64,000 nucleotides of DNA, taken from contig JAVBNH010000003.1 of the NCBI GenBank assembly GCA_031551635.1, positions 69,545-133,544 of the forward strand, in the 5' to 3' direction. Origin of the DNA: JAVBNH01 sp031551635 (lineage in GTDB: Bacteria; Bacillota; Clostridia; Oscillospirales; Acutalibacteraceae). The notes under the pieces are model-generated. The model saw only the letters and a program-made list of their open reading frames with translations. It did not search any database and was not told the origin of the DNA. Position numbers and translations under genes: made by a program. How positions within the stretch are numbered: position 1 is the stretch's first letter; each line of letters opens with the position of its first letter. Below are positions 36,543-44,853 of the stretch, piece by piece.

Positions 36543-38367
36543 TAATAATGCTACAGCAACCTACCGCTACACTATTATGGAGGAAGGCAGACCGGTTCAA
36601 AAGGAAATTTATGACGGCGAATGTGCTGTTGCACGCGGTGAACATTTTGCTACGCGACGTGAGCCGACATATTGGAAGGATGACATTTCCTTTGCTTTTG
36701 AACGAACAAACCGCACGGCGCTTGACCGCCCGACGGTTACGATAGCAATCCCAGCGGTGCTACTGAAAATTGACACATTTACTCCCGCTTGTGCGGATTT
36801 TTGTCTGCGCGCGATAAAGCCTTTCTTTGAAGATATAAATGAGAAATACTTAAACAAAGCTCGTCCGGACAAGGAAAACGGTAAGTTTTATATTTATTCT
36901 CCGGGCAGCGAGGTGCTTGTGAGGAATGCGGCTTATTTTAAAATATGTTCCGCGAAAGACTACGAAAACGGGCGGAAAAATGTGATTTATGACGACCGTT
37001 TCGCTACACCGCCGCCTGACAGGATGTGCTTATGTGTCAGAATAGAAATTCAACTGCCGCACGGAAAGCTGAAACGGGCAAAAAAAATGCTCACCGGGGA
37101 TTTACCGGACAGTGTGAAACGTTTTATACTCGGCTTTAAACATGATAAACTGCATGACACGCTAATGCTTGAAGAAAAACAAAATAAAATCCGCGAATTT
37201 CTAAGGGATAAAAATTATTGTGCCTTTATAGCAAACGGCAGCATTTTGGCAAGGGAAAAAGGCACCTCTCTGCCGATGAAAAAAGCCTTGCCCTTCATGA
37301 GTACGCCTGAGGACGAAATAGAAGCTGCCGGAATACGCGGAATGGGAATAAAACGAGGTGTGACTGTCATCACCGGCGGCGGCTATTCGGGAAAATCAAC
37401 GGTTTTGAACGCCATCGCGGCGGGTATTTATAACCATATTGAAGGTGACGGACGTGAATTATGCTTAACAGACGAAAGCGCAGTAACAATTACGGCTGAA
37501 GACGGGCGGGCTGTGTCAAGTCTCAATATTTCGCCGTTTATCAAATGGATTCCGGACACAAGCGTTGAAGCGTTTTCAACCGCTCATGCTTCCGGCTCCA
37601 CTTCGCAAGCTGCGAATATCATGGAAGCATTAGAGAGCGGCTCAAGGCTCTTGCTTATTGACGAGGACCGCAGCGCGACAAATTTCATGATTCGTGACGC
37701 AGTGATGAAGGAGCTTATTGAGAAAGAGCCGATTACTCCCTTTACCGACCGTGTCCGTGAGCTCTCAAGCAAGAATATATCCACGATTCTTGTCATCGGC
37801 GGCAGTGGTGAATACCTTTCGGTTGCCGATAAAATTTATCTGATGGACGACTTCTTAATTCACGACGCGACCTCGCGTGCCAGGCAGCTTGCGCCAAAAG
37901 CGTCTAACCCTCCGAATGAGGCAAACTGGACGACCTGCCGCATATTGAAAAGCAATAATTTTTCTTCATATCCTGACGGCAGCGGTACAGAAAGACTCGT
38001 AATATCCGATACAGGATTTATTTATATCGGTGATGAGCTCATAGACATACGCTCTTTACACAATATAGCGACAGAAGGGCAAATAAATGCTTTGGCTTTC
38101 ATGCTTCGCTTTCTTGAACGCGGAGCTGATACTAGCAGTGAGCTCGAAATTCTCGCGATGGCTATGAGCGGAATCAGCAGAAAAATGCCGGACAAAGAAT
38201 TAAAAGTTAAACAGATTGTGAGTGACTTGTTTTCGAAAATCAGTGCAGAAGGTATTAACTGCGTCGATACCGGTTTTTTCGTCACAATGAGCCGATTTAT
38301 GGAGCTACCGCGTGAATTCGAGCTAATGGCAGTAATTAATCGCATGAGGAAAATAGAATTTAAATAA
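36508..38367 (+). CDS. ABC-class P-loop ATPase (PF09818 type)
   Basis: The protein of about 619 residues belongs to the predicted ATPases of the ABC class. Walker A reads GGGYSGKST, the signature-like segment ASGSTSQAANIMEALESG is strongly conserved in the family, and Walker B reads LLLIDEDRSATNFMIRD. No membrane segment is seen, so it is soluble. The family function is unknown. The TTG at 36508 has ACGGAGG nine bases upstream; an in-frame ATG at 36475 lacks a ribosome-binding site. Expression appears controlled by the leader peptide and attenuator upstream, an organisation best known from antibiotic-resistance ABC proteins. Confidence 0.85.
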   Translation: MKRLLYYLNLINNNATATYRYTIMEEGRPVQKEIYDGECAVARGEHFATRREPTYWKDDISFAFERTNRTALDRPTVTIAIPAVLLKIDTFTPACADFCLRAIKPFFEDINEKYLNKARPDKENGKFYIYSPGSEVLVRNAAYFKICSAKDYENGRKNVIYDDRFATPPPDRMCLCVRIEIQLPHGKLKRAKKMLTGDLPDSVKRFILGFKHDKLHDTLMLEEKQNKIREFLRDKNYCAFIANGSILAREKGTSLPMKKALPFMSTPEDEIEAAGIRGMGIKRGVTVITGGGYSGKSTVLNAIAAGIYNHIEGDGRELCLTDESAVTITAEDGRAVSSLNISPFIKWIPDTSVEAFSTAHASGSTSQAANIMEALESGSRLLLIDEDRSATNFMIRDAVMKELIEKEPITPFTDRVRELSSKNISTILVIGGSGEYLSVADKIYLMDDFLIHDATSRARQLAPKASNPPNEANWTTCRILKSNNFSSYPDGSGTERLVISDTGFIYIGDELIDIRSLHNIATEGQINALAFMLRFLERGADTSSELEILAMAMSGISRKMPDKELKVKQIVSDLFSKISAEGINCVDTGFFVTMSRFMELPREFELMAVINRMRKIEFK

Positions 38368-38409
38368 AGCTTGCTGATTAACTTAAAAAGCTTGCTGATT
38401 AACTTAAAA
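38368..38409 (+). repeat. 21-bp tandem duplication after the ATPase gene
   Basis: AGCTTGCTGATTAACTTAAAA occurs twice, at 38368 and 38389, directly after the stop codon. Confidence 0.85.
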
Positions 38410-38429
38410 ACCTTGCCGCAGAGCGTTTA

Positions 38430-38460
38430 TTACGAACCACTACAAAATAGTGGTTCGTAA
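38430..38460 (+). terminator. Hairpin pair downstream of the ATPase gene
   Basis: TTACGAACCACTA and TAGTGGTTCGTAA form a perfect 13-bp stem with a CAAAA loop, followed after five bases by TTTTT. A second hairpin, CACCTCAAAAA / TTTTTGAGGTG, lies at 38475-38499. The rest of 38500-38620 is AT-rich with no recognisable feature. Confidence 0.6.
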
Positions 38461-38623
38461 TATGGTTTTTAAGACACCTCAAAAATATTTTTTGAGGTGA
38501 AACGCAAAATTTGTGTTTCTTTTTCTGAAACACAAATACATAAGCTGACTTTATGAGATAAAGGTATACGAAATTTGTTGAATAATATTTGTTTTTAGAA
38601 AAATAAAAAAACTGAAAAAACAC

Positions 38624-38652
38624 TTGCAAAATGGGTTCCGATTATGTATAAT
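38624..38652 (+). promoter_or_regulatory. Promoter of the YbjQ-family gene
   Basis: TTGCAA, a 17-bp spacer and TATAAT lie about 70 bp upstream of the start at 38724. Confidence 0.7.
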
Positions 38653-38723
38653 AGCAAATGTTCACGGGCAAACACCAGAGTTTTGCATATGCTGAAAGAA
38701 AATGATGAAATTAGGTTAAGCTA

Positions 38724-39056
38724 ATGATTATTACTACTACTCCATTTGTTGACGGCAGACGGATTGTTGAATATAAAGGCATCGTTTTCGGCGAGGTCGT
38801 CTCCGGCGTTGATTTCATAAAGGATTTCACCGCAGGGCTGCGCAATTTTTTTGGTGGTCGTAGTGGCGCTTATGAAAATGAGCTGATTGAAGCTAGGGAA
38901 AACGCGCTCAAGGAAATGGCGGATCGTGCCGCTCAAAAGGGCGCAAACGCAGTTGTGGGTGTTGATGTTGATTACGAAGTGCTCGGTCAGCCAAACAATA
39001 TGCTGATGGTAATAGCCTCGGGCACAGCGGTTTTAACGGCTTCTATAAATGATTAA
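38724..39056 (+). CDS. YbjQ/UPF0145-family protein
   Basis: The 110-residue protein matches the YbjQ (UPF0145, heavy-metal-binding) family: VFGEVVSGVDFIKDFTAGL near the N-terminus, then RENALKEMADRAAQKGANAVVGVDVDYE and a C-terminal GTAV strand. Members form pentameric rings; the cellular role is not established. The gene has its own promoter and is followed 18 bp later by tRNA-Leu(CAG), so it may be co-transcribed with it. Confidence 0.85.
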   Translation: MIITTTPFVDGRRIVEYKGIVFGEVVSGVDFIKDFTAGLRNFFGGRSGAYENELIEARENALKEMADRAAQKGANAVVGVDVDYEVLGQPNNMLMVIASGTAVLTASIND

Positions 39057-39074
39057 ATTTCACAAAAACCATAT

Positions 39075-39161
39075 GCGGATATGGCGGAACTGGCAGACGC
39101 GCTAGATTCAGGTTCTAGTGAGTGCAAGCTCATGCAGGTTCAATTCCTGTTATCCGCACCA
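39075..39161 (+). tRNA. tRNA-Leu (anticodon CAG)
   Basis: GCGGATA pairs with TATCCGC; the anticodon arm CTAGA-TTCAGGT-TCTAG gives CAG; a long variable arm and encoded CCA are present. Length 87 nt. Confidence 0.95.
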
Positions 39162-39258
39162 ACTGAGACCGCTAAAAAGCGGTCTTTTTGTTTGCATAGC
39201 AAACTTGATAAGCTCCTGCGCGCATATCGCATGGTTCAAATCTTGTTGTCCGTTTCAA
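39138..39258 (+). repeat. Decayed tRNA-Leu(CAG) 3' tail copy plus terminator
   Basis: GGTTCAATTCCTGTTATCCG of the tRNA at 39138 recurs 95 bp later as GGTTCAAATCTTGTTGTCCG. The interval holds a GACCGCT-AGCGGTC-T5 terminator and a linker (GCATAGCAAACTTG, CGCGCATATCGCATG) clearly related to that in the 97-bp array after tRNA-Leu(UAG). Confidence 0.75.
39166..39189 (+). terminator. Terminator of tRNA-Leu(CAG)
   Basis: AGACCGCT and AGCGGTCT pair and are followed by TTTT. A second terminator, AAAGCCTTG / TCAAGGCTTT then CATCTTTTT, lies at 39261-39293 after the decayed tail copy. Confidence 0.8.
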
Positions 39259-39402
39259 CGCAAAGCCTTGTATATCAAGGCTTTCATCTTTTTATGATAA
39301 AATATCTTATTACAGACATGCTGCAGCCTTGAAAATAGCAATAGCTTACACTAAAATGTATATGTTATATAAATCTTCTAGAAATTTTTTCAAAATTTGT
39401 TA

Positions 39403-39431
39403 TTGCAATTAATTTAAAGATGTGATATCAT
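39403..39431 (+). promoter_or_regulatory. Putative promoter of the LytTR regulator gene
   Basis: TTGCAA, a 17-bp spacer and TATCAT lie about 100 bp upstream of the start at 39533. Nothing else is recognised in 39294-39532. Confidence 0.5.
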
Positions 39432-39532
39432 TACAACGTATGCTTTCATTTTTCTGTTTTTAGCATATTAAAATGACAAAAATCGTTATTTTATCCGTTT
39501 CTCCGGACGCTGAACAGATGGGAGGGAGAAAA

Positions 39533-40264
39533 ATGAACGTAATAATTTGCGATGACGACCGAATGATTCACGATGAATACTCAAAAACGATTGAAAATCT
39601 GGCTGCTAAGTACCATGTTAAACTAAACTTGATTCATTTCGACAGCGGAAAAGCAATGCTTGAGGAGTATAAACAAACAAAGCTGAAGGCAGACGTCATT
39701 TTTTTAGATATCCATATGCCCGGCATGGATGGCGACCGTGTTGCCCAAGAGCTGAGAGCCGCCGGTTATAAAAACGACATTGTCTTTGTTACGGTTTCCA
39801 AGCAGGTAGGGCATTTTAAAAAAGCTTTAAAATACAAAACACTTGACTATGTAATAAAGGGCGAAACTTCACAGGAAGAGTTTGAGCAGATTTTTATCGA
39901 AGCTGTTCGAATGCATAAAAACCGCATCAAGCGTTACATCGTTTTATCTGCTGCCGGAGTGACAGTGAATATCGAAATAAACGAAATCCAGTATTTTGAA
40001 CGAAGTGACCGAAAAACCGCTTGCTGCTACTCTGTCTCTAAGCTGTTCATGTTTTATGAATCCATCACTTCCCTGTTTAACCAGCTTGAATTTCACGGCT
40101 TTATCAAGGCCAACAATGCGACACTCGTCAATCTTGCTTATGTTGACAGCATCTCGCGAACCGAGCTTATTATGAATAACGGAAAAACAGTGTTTATTAA
40201 CAAGGACAATTATTCCATGCTCAAAAAAGTATGGGAGGATTATAAAGAGACCCAAACTACTTAA
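39533..40264 (+). CDS. LytTR-family response regulator
   Basis: The 243-residue protein has a receiver domain (about 1-125) with the acidic pair CDDDR, the phosphate-accepting Asp in IFLDIHMPGMDG and the lysine region, and a C-terminal LytTR DNA-binding domain (about 140-240) ending NGKTVFINKDNYSMLKKV. LytTR proteins bind two direct repeats about 21 bp apart. The ATG at 39533 has GGGAGGGAG upstream; an upstream in-frame ATG at 39473 has none. No partner kinase is in the window. It heads the surface-structure island, and direct repeats 21 bp apart occur at 41537-41571. Confidence 0.88.
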   Translation: MNVIICDDDRMIHDEYSKTIENLAAKYHVKLNLIHFDSGKAMLEEYKQTKLKADVIFLDIHMPGMDGDRVAQELRAAGYKNDIVFVTVSKQVGHFKKALKYKTLDYVIKGETSQEEFEQIFIEAVRMHKNRIKRYIVLSAAGVTVNIEINEIQYFERSDRKTACCYSVSKLFMFYESITSLFNQLEFHGFIKANNATLVNLAYVDSISRTELIMNNGKTVFINKDNYSMLKKVWEDYKETQTT

Positions 40265-40283
40265 ACAGAAAAGGGGAACCTCC

Positions 40284-41264
40284 ATGAAGCGTAAATTATT
40301 GTACATTCCTATACTTATAAACATAATGACATTCATGATGTGGATTTTGTCTCCTGCAGTTCTGGCCGAGGGTTCTACATGCGCGGCTGATGGTCATAAT
40401 TTTGCCGTGACACGCACCGAGCCGACGCCGACTTCCGACGGAGAAATTCTTTATACCTGTGTTATTTGCTCTTTTCATTACTCACAAATTTTGGCTGCAA
40501 CCGAGCACCATTGGGGTGAATGGATTATAGACAAAAGTGCGACCTGTACCGAAAAAGGCGAACGCCATCATACCTGCACCACGACCAATATTCCACATAG
40601 AGAATATGAAGACATACCCCCGCTGGGTCATGAATATGAAACTGCAACATCCGTACCGACCTGCGTCAAGCCCGGTGAAAAGATCATGACCTGCAAACGC
40701 TGCGGTGATACCGTCAAAGAAAACATTGGTGCATCCAGCGGGCATAAATATAAGGACGAGGTCACGCTTCAGCCGACATTTTTTGAGGAAGGCATCAGAG
40801 CCTTCACCTGCGAAATCTGCGGCGACACTTATAACGAGCCCATTCCGCTTATCACAGAGCACAACCATGTTTACACAGCACTTGAGGAACGCAGACCAAG
40901 CTGTGAGCAGGCAGGTGAAATCATATGGCAATGCTCCGTGTGTGCGGATCGCAGCACCGAAGTCCTGCCTGCCCTCTCTCACGAATGGTGTGAGTGGATT
41001 GTTGACAAGCGTGAAAATTTGACAGACGAGGGGCAGAAGCACAGAGTATGCGCGCTTAATTCAGAGCATACCGAGCACGAAGCAATTCCCCGCGGCATCA
41101 CCTCTGAAGTCACGCCTGCCGCTGTCGCTATTGGAACGGCAAATGCTGTTTTCGTTGCTGTATCGGTGCTGACAATTGCCTCAAACCTACGCCTGTTCCG
41201 CTGGTATGAGGACTTGCGCAAGCTTAATGCACTGAGGTTCAGTGAATTTGGGGTGATTAAATGA
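40284..41264 (+). CDS. Exported membrane protein with Cys-rich repeats
   Basis: The 326-residue protein has a signal peptide (about 1-27), five or six Cys-rich repeats of the form PTC...GE...CxxCG (about 30-265), and a C-terminal membrane segment (about 278-298) with a short cytoplasmic tail. The repeats match those of the dockerin protein at 20023, so this is a recurring surface module, possibly metal-binding or disulfide-bonded. It starts with ATG behind AAAGGGGAAC, 19 bp after the LytTR gene. It could be a sensor or anchor for the island; no enzymatic motif is visible. Confidence 0.65.
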   Translation: MKRKLLYIPILINIMTFMMWILSPAVLAEGSTCAADGHNFAVTRTEPTPTSDGEILYTCVICSFHYSQILAATEHHWGEWIIDKSATCTEKGERHHTCTTTNIPHREYEDIPPLGHEYETATSVPTCVKPGEKIMTCKRCGDTVKENIGASSGHKYKDEVTLQPTFFEEGIRAFTCEICGDTYNEPIPLITEHNHVYTALEERRPSCEQAGEIIWQCSVCADRSTEVLPALSHEWCEWIVDKRENLTDEGQKHRVCALNSEHTEHEAIPRGITSEVTPAAVAIGTANAVFVAVSVLTIASNLRLFRWYEDLRKLNALRFSEFGVIK

Positions 41265-41410
41265 CTTTTATAACATTAATATGTATTATTATTGCAGTTG
41301 TATTAGTCATCATTCGTCTGATTATATGGATTATCCACCGCAAACGCCTAAACGCCATGCGCGGCTTCAAGGGGATAGGCGAGATTGAGCAGGATGTTTA
41401 CAACCGATAA
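41261..41410 (+). CDS. 49-residue membrane microprotein
   Basis: The small frame begins MTFITLICIIIAVVLVIIRL, a single membrane segment, followed by a basic tail (HRKRLNAMRGFKG) and an acidic end. Its ATG overlaps the stop of the preceding gene (ATGA), so translation is probably coupled, and a strong terminator follows the stop. Positive residues after the segment put the C-terminus in the cytoplasm. The function is unknown; a partner of the Cys-rich membrane protein is the simplest inference. Confidence 0.6.
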   Translation: MTFITLICIIIAVVLVIIRLIIWIIHRKRLNAMRGFKGIGEIEQDVYNR

Positions 41411-41436
41411 GAATTTAAAACTATATTATATTTATC

Positions 41437-41466
41437 AAAAGGCCGGCTGGTTTCAGCCGGCCTTTT
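41437..41466 (+). terminator. Terminator after the LytTR unit
   Basis: AAAAGGCCGGCTG and CAGCCGGCCTTTT form a 13-bp stem with a GTTT loop ending in a T-run, 26 bp after the microprotein stop. Confidence 0.9.
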
Positions 41467-41536
41467 GTTGCGCTAATAATCAGTGCAAAAAAAAAATGGA
41501 ATAAATTGACATTAAATATATTGTGATAGAAATATG

Positions 41537-41605
41537 ACCGAGTTATGCAATAATATGTCCGAGTTATGCAAAAGGGGTTTTATTTAAAAAAAAACCTGCT
41601 ATATT
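41537..41605 (+). promoter_or_regulatory. Direct repeats spaced 21 bp and extended -10 promoter upstream of the SipW operon
   Basis: CCGAGTTATGCA occurs at 41538 and 41559, exactly 21 bp apart (two helical turns), the arrangement of LytTR operators. An extended -10 element, TGCTATATT, follows at 41597-41605 with no good -35 box, as expected for an activated promoter. The repeats fit the published LytTR consensus only partly. Confidence 0.5.
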
Positions 41606-41659
41606 GTTAGTTGTAACACAGGCAACAAGTAACGAGTAGCAGAAAGGATGAATTTAAGC

Positions 41660-42346
41660 ATGCAGCAAACCGACAGCCTGAACCAGCTTGAATTTGACCG
41701 CCTTTACACAAAGCTGCCGCCTTCAATTTCAAGGCACAGTCTTAGAGTCGGTGTAGCCGCCTTTCTGATTACATACGCTAACGGTTTTACAGGTTTTGAG
41801 GAATATGGTATTGATGCCCAGCAGTTAAAAACAATATTGATAACCGGCGGGCGGTATCATGATATCGGAAAAACATCAATCTCCCCCACTCTTTTGTATA
41901 AGGACTTTCCCTATGACGAAAACCAGATTCTGAAGATACATGAGCATCCCACTTATACCGAAGCGATATTAAAGCGGTATGCTGATGTGTTGTTTGAGGA
42001 TGAAGTCACAAGGGAAATCGTTGTTGACATGGGTCACTACCACCACGAGCAATTTGACGGAAAGGGTTACCCCTGCGGTCTCCCGGGTGAAAAAATACCG
42101 CTGCCGTCCGCGCTGTGCGCAGTGGCAAACGACTTTGACAACGAAATCTGGGCACATTACAAAACGAAGAACGTCGATGCAACCGTTGAGCTTCTCAGCG
42201 GCAGAAAAAACAAGGAATACAGTCCGCAGACACTCGAGATGCTGTTAAATGCAAAACCTCTGCTGACAAAAATGTATGCCAACAAAAACAAATGCACCGC
42301 GTTCATCAATGACCTTTTGTGCAGCAACAGAGTGCTAAGTGTGTAA
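41660..42346 (+). CDS. Stand-alone HD-GYP domain protein
   Basis: The protein of about 228 residues is essentially one HD-GYP domain with a short N-terminal helix. RHSLRV, YHDIGK near residue 72, HEHPTYTEAI, and HHEQFDGKGYP near 130 supply the metal and signature residues. It probably hydrolyses c-di-GMP. The ATG at 41660 is chosen because AAAGGA then has a usable spacing; the ATG at 41648 lies on top of it. It is the first gene of the operon leading to sipW, separated by 23 bp from the DivIVA-like gene. Confidence 0.8.
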   Translation: MQQTDSLNQLEFDRLYTKLPPSISRHSLRVGVAAFLITYANGFTGFEEYGIDAQQLKTILITGGRYHDIGKTSISPTLLYKDFPYDENQILKIHEHPTYTEAILKRYADVLFEDEVTREIVVDMGHYHHEQFDGKGYPCGLPGEKIPLPSALCAVANDFDNEIWAHYKTKNVDATVELLSGRKNKEYSPQTLEMLLNAKPLLTKMYANKNKCTAFINDLLCSNRVLSV

Positions 42347-42369
42347 ATTCTCACAAGGGAGGAGTCATT

Positions 42370-42771
42370 ATGGATGACCGATTAAAGCTGAGCAAGCTCA
42401 GGCGGCAGGAAATTTATGTTAAGTTTGACAAGCATGAGGTTCCTGAATTCGCAAAAGAGTTTCGAGGCTATTCAAAGGATGAGGTTGACGATTATCTCGA
42501 GAAGCTCGTAGACGCCTACAGCAAAATGTATGACGATTTTATGGAGCAGGCTGAGGAGCTGGATAGGCTCAGAGCATATAAAAATCAGATAGCCGACGCT
42601 ATACTCGAGGCAAAAATAACCGCTGAGGAAATCATAAACAAGGCACAGTCGGATTCTTATGAGCTTATACCTAAGCTCGAGGTTGTGGAAACCTTCACCG
42701 GCGAGGTAGAGCCGGACGCGGATTTTGAAAGACTGATGAGCCTGATAGCCAGCGGAGATAAAACGCCTTGA
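42370..42771 (+). CDS. Short DivIVA-like coiled-coil protein
   Basis: The 133-residue protein carries EFAKEFRGYSKDEVDDYLEK near residues 22-41, the DivIVA N-terminal signature, followed by a coiled coil (about 40-110) and an acidic tail. It starts with ATG behind GGGAGGAG. It sits between the HD-GYP gene and sipW. By analogy with DivIVA it may place the export machinery at a membrane site; this is inference. Confidence 0.65.
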   Translation: MDDRLKLSKLRRQEIYVKFDKHEVPEFAKEFRGYSKDEVDDYLEKLVDAYSKMYDDFMEQAEELDRLRAYKNQIADAILEAKITAEEIINKAQSDSYELIPKLEVVETFTGEVEPDADFERLMSLIASGDKTP

Positions 42772-42816
42772 TAAATTCAAGCTCGGCAGGAATAAAGAAC
42801 GGAAGTGAACACGATT

Positions 42817-43449
42817 ATGCAGCAGCAGCAACCATTGGTCAAGTTTAACCGCGAATATGAATACAACCGGATACTGGAAGAGATTAGAGCTCAGGAGGCA
42901 CCGACGAAGAGCACGCTCATTAAAAACGCGGTGTTTTACGCGGTGTTGATAGTCGCTGTTCTAGTTGCTTTCATCTACTCCGGCAATAACGATAACGGTA
43001 AACGCTTCGGACCCTTTGCATACAGCACGGTTCTGACCCGCTCGATGGACAGCGTTTATCCCAAGGGCTCCCTTGTGATGACATGGCAGCTCAAGCCGGG
43101 TGAGGAGCTGAAGGCGGGGCTTGATATCGGAACAGATATAATGTTCACGCTTGACGAAAGCGGCACGACCTATGTTCACCGAATTATAGAAATCATAGAA
43201 AACTATGAGGAGAGCGGACAGCGCGGCTTTAAGACACAGGGTGTTGATAATCCCTCACCTGACAACTGGGTAGCATACGAGGGCAATATAGTTGGACGTG
43301 TTACTTGGCATGTGCCGTATATGGGCGACATTCTCGCCTTCATCGGTGAAAATATCTTATGGGTCTGCGTTTTCATCGCCGTCCTCTTCGCGATAGCCAC
43401 ACTGCTGAAGATAGTATTCTCGAAAGAAAAAGAAACGGCGACCAATTGA
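42817..43449 (+). CDS. sipW: SipW/ER-type signal peptidase I
   Basis: The 211-residue protein has an N-terminal membrane segment (about 38-57) and a C-terminal one (about 180-200), with the catalytic Ser in TRSMDSVYPKGSLV and His in TYVHRIIEI where standard bacterial enzymes have Lys. This Ser-His form is the archaeal/ER type to which SipW of Bacillus belongs. SipW processes TasA-like fibre proteins. ATG at 42817 is preferred, with GGAAG 12 bases upstream; GTG at 42805 is the alternative. It is directly followed by two proteins with SipW-type signal peptides. Confidence 0.9.
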   Translation: MQQQQPLVKFNREYEYNRILEEIRAQEAPTKSTLIKNAVFYAVLIVAVLVAFIYSGNNDNGKRFGPFAYSTVLTRSMDSVYPKGSLVMTWQLKPGEELKAGLDIGTDIMFTLDESGTTYVHRIIEIIENYEESGQRGFKTQGVDNPSPDNWVAYEGNIVGRVTWHVPYMGDILAFIGENILWVCVFIAVLFAIATLLKIVFSKEKETATN

Positions 43450-43535
43450 CAATTTTAACCTGATTCATCCCGCTGTCCGAAAGGCAAATAAAGCGGTTTT
43501 GAATAAACATTTTTAGAAGAAAGGAGGAAAAATAA

Positions 43536-44480
43536 ATGCGCAAGGCAAAATACCAAAACAAAAGCAAGAAGCTCATGTCTACTCTGATTGCTTCGGTACT
43601 GATTATTTCCACACTAATAGGAGGGGCCTTTGCCTGGACGGATTTCACCCAGTCAAGAACCAATAAGTTCAGGGGCTCAACCGACGCCGATGTCACATTG
43701 CACGACGAGTTCGACGGCGAGAACAAGGATGTTTTCGTTGAAAACAGCGGCACAAGCGAGATTTATGTACGCGTTCGTCTTGACGAGTACATGCAGATTG
43801 GCAAGGATGTGTTCCACAACGGAGCTGTCGAGCCGGATGTCAAGGATAAAACCTCATGGATTCCCCATACATACACTGGTGCGAGTATCAACGACTGCGA
43901 GCAGACCGATTTCGGCAAATTCCATAGCTACTACACCTGGAACATGAGCGGCGCAGAGCGTGACTACAAGCCCGGCACACCCGGCATGGTTTACCAGGCA
44001 CTCGGGGCAGACGGCAAGGTAGACATGACAGGCGCCAACCACACCGCAGCCGCCACAGGCATAGTCAAGATATCCTACTATCTTGAGCTTGCCGAAAAAG
44101 TCGACGCGGGCGTGCCCTTCATCGGTGACGAGCAAGCAATCTGGGACAACATCAAAGTCAGAGGCTGTTGGTTAGTTGACGATACCGACACAGCCGCTAA
44201 CGGCGGAGCGTGGGCATACTGGTCACTGCCGCTGAAACCGGCGGTTAAGGATGCAGATGGTAATATAGTCACTCCCGGTCAGGCGACAAACCTGTTGCTT
44301 GACGAGGTTAAACGCACAGCGAAGGAACCCTTGGAGGACTGGATTTACCGCATCGATGTCAAGCTTCAGGCTGTCACAGCTAATGAGTTTGGCATGTGGA
44401 ATGACGCTGCAAGCACAATCGGATACAAAACAACAGACGCGGCAGAAACACTGATTACTGTTTGGAAAAACGCACTGTAA
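43536..44480 (+). CDS. SipW-dependent secreted protein, TasA/camelysin-like
   Basis: The 314-residue protein has a basic N-terminus, a hydrophobic segment (about 14-32) and GGAFAWTDFTQSRTNKFRG at the cleavage region, the SipW-type junction known from TasA and camelysin (AYFTD...NxFxAG) in a modified form. The mature part is beta-rich and acidic with an ENKDVFVENSGTSEIYVRV strand typical of the family. It starts with ATG behind AAAGGAGG. It is probably a fibre subunit or minor component. Shared sequence with the next gene (ENKDV.VEN, WAYWSLPL) shows common descent. Confidence 0.75.
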   Translation: MRKAKYQNKSKKLMSTLIASVLIISTLIGGAFAWTDFTQSRTNKFRGSTDADVTLHDEFDGENKDVFVENSGTSEIYVRVRLDEYMQIGKDVFHNGAVEPDVKDKTSWIPHTYTGASINDCEQTDFGKFHSYYTWNMSGAERDYKPGTPGMVYQALGADGKVDMTGANHTAAATGIVKISYYLELAEKVDAGVPFIGDEQAIWDNIKVRGCWLVDDTDTAANGGAWAYWSLPLKPAVKDADGNIVTPGQATNLLLDEVKRTAKEPLEDWIYRIDVKLQAVTANEFGMWNDAASTIGYKTTDAAETLITVWKNAL

Positions 44481-44853
44481 TGCAAGCCAATTGACAATTG
44501 ACACACCAATTGACAATTGACAATCGACAATTGGCAATTAGAAGTGCGAGCGAAAACCGTGTTAATGTTTAAGTAAATGCGAAAATCCAAACAAACATTT
44601 TCTACTTGTTAAGCAAAACTTTTTCAAATCCAGTCAGGTGAAGAGTGTTAATCAAAACATTATCTCTCCTACCCGACTACAATTGTACATTGTCCATTGT
44701 CCATTGTCAATTGAAAAATGTCCACTGTCAATTGTAAATCAATCAGGGTACAGATTTCAATAACAGATGCAATCTTTCTGTACGACAATAATTGACAAAT
44801 GTCAATTATAAATTTTCGTTTATTAATTAAATAAAATTAAAGGAGTTAATACT
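44481..44853. other. Gene-free interval with CAATTGTC-type minisatellites
   Basis: The 373 bp between the two SipW substrates hold three clusters of CAATTG/TCAATTGACA words (about 44487-44541, 44680-44736 and 44790-44814) in both orientations. No conserved small frame or terminator was found. The ribosome-binding site AAAGGAG of the next gene lies at the end. Confidence 0.6.

Noticed and set aside
38368..38500. Riboswitch between the ATPase and YbjQ genes
   Set aside because: Only simple hairpins and a 21-bp duplication are present; no conserved aptamer pattern was recognised.
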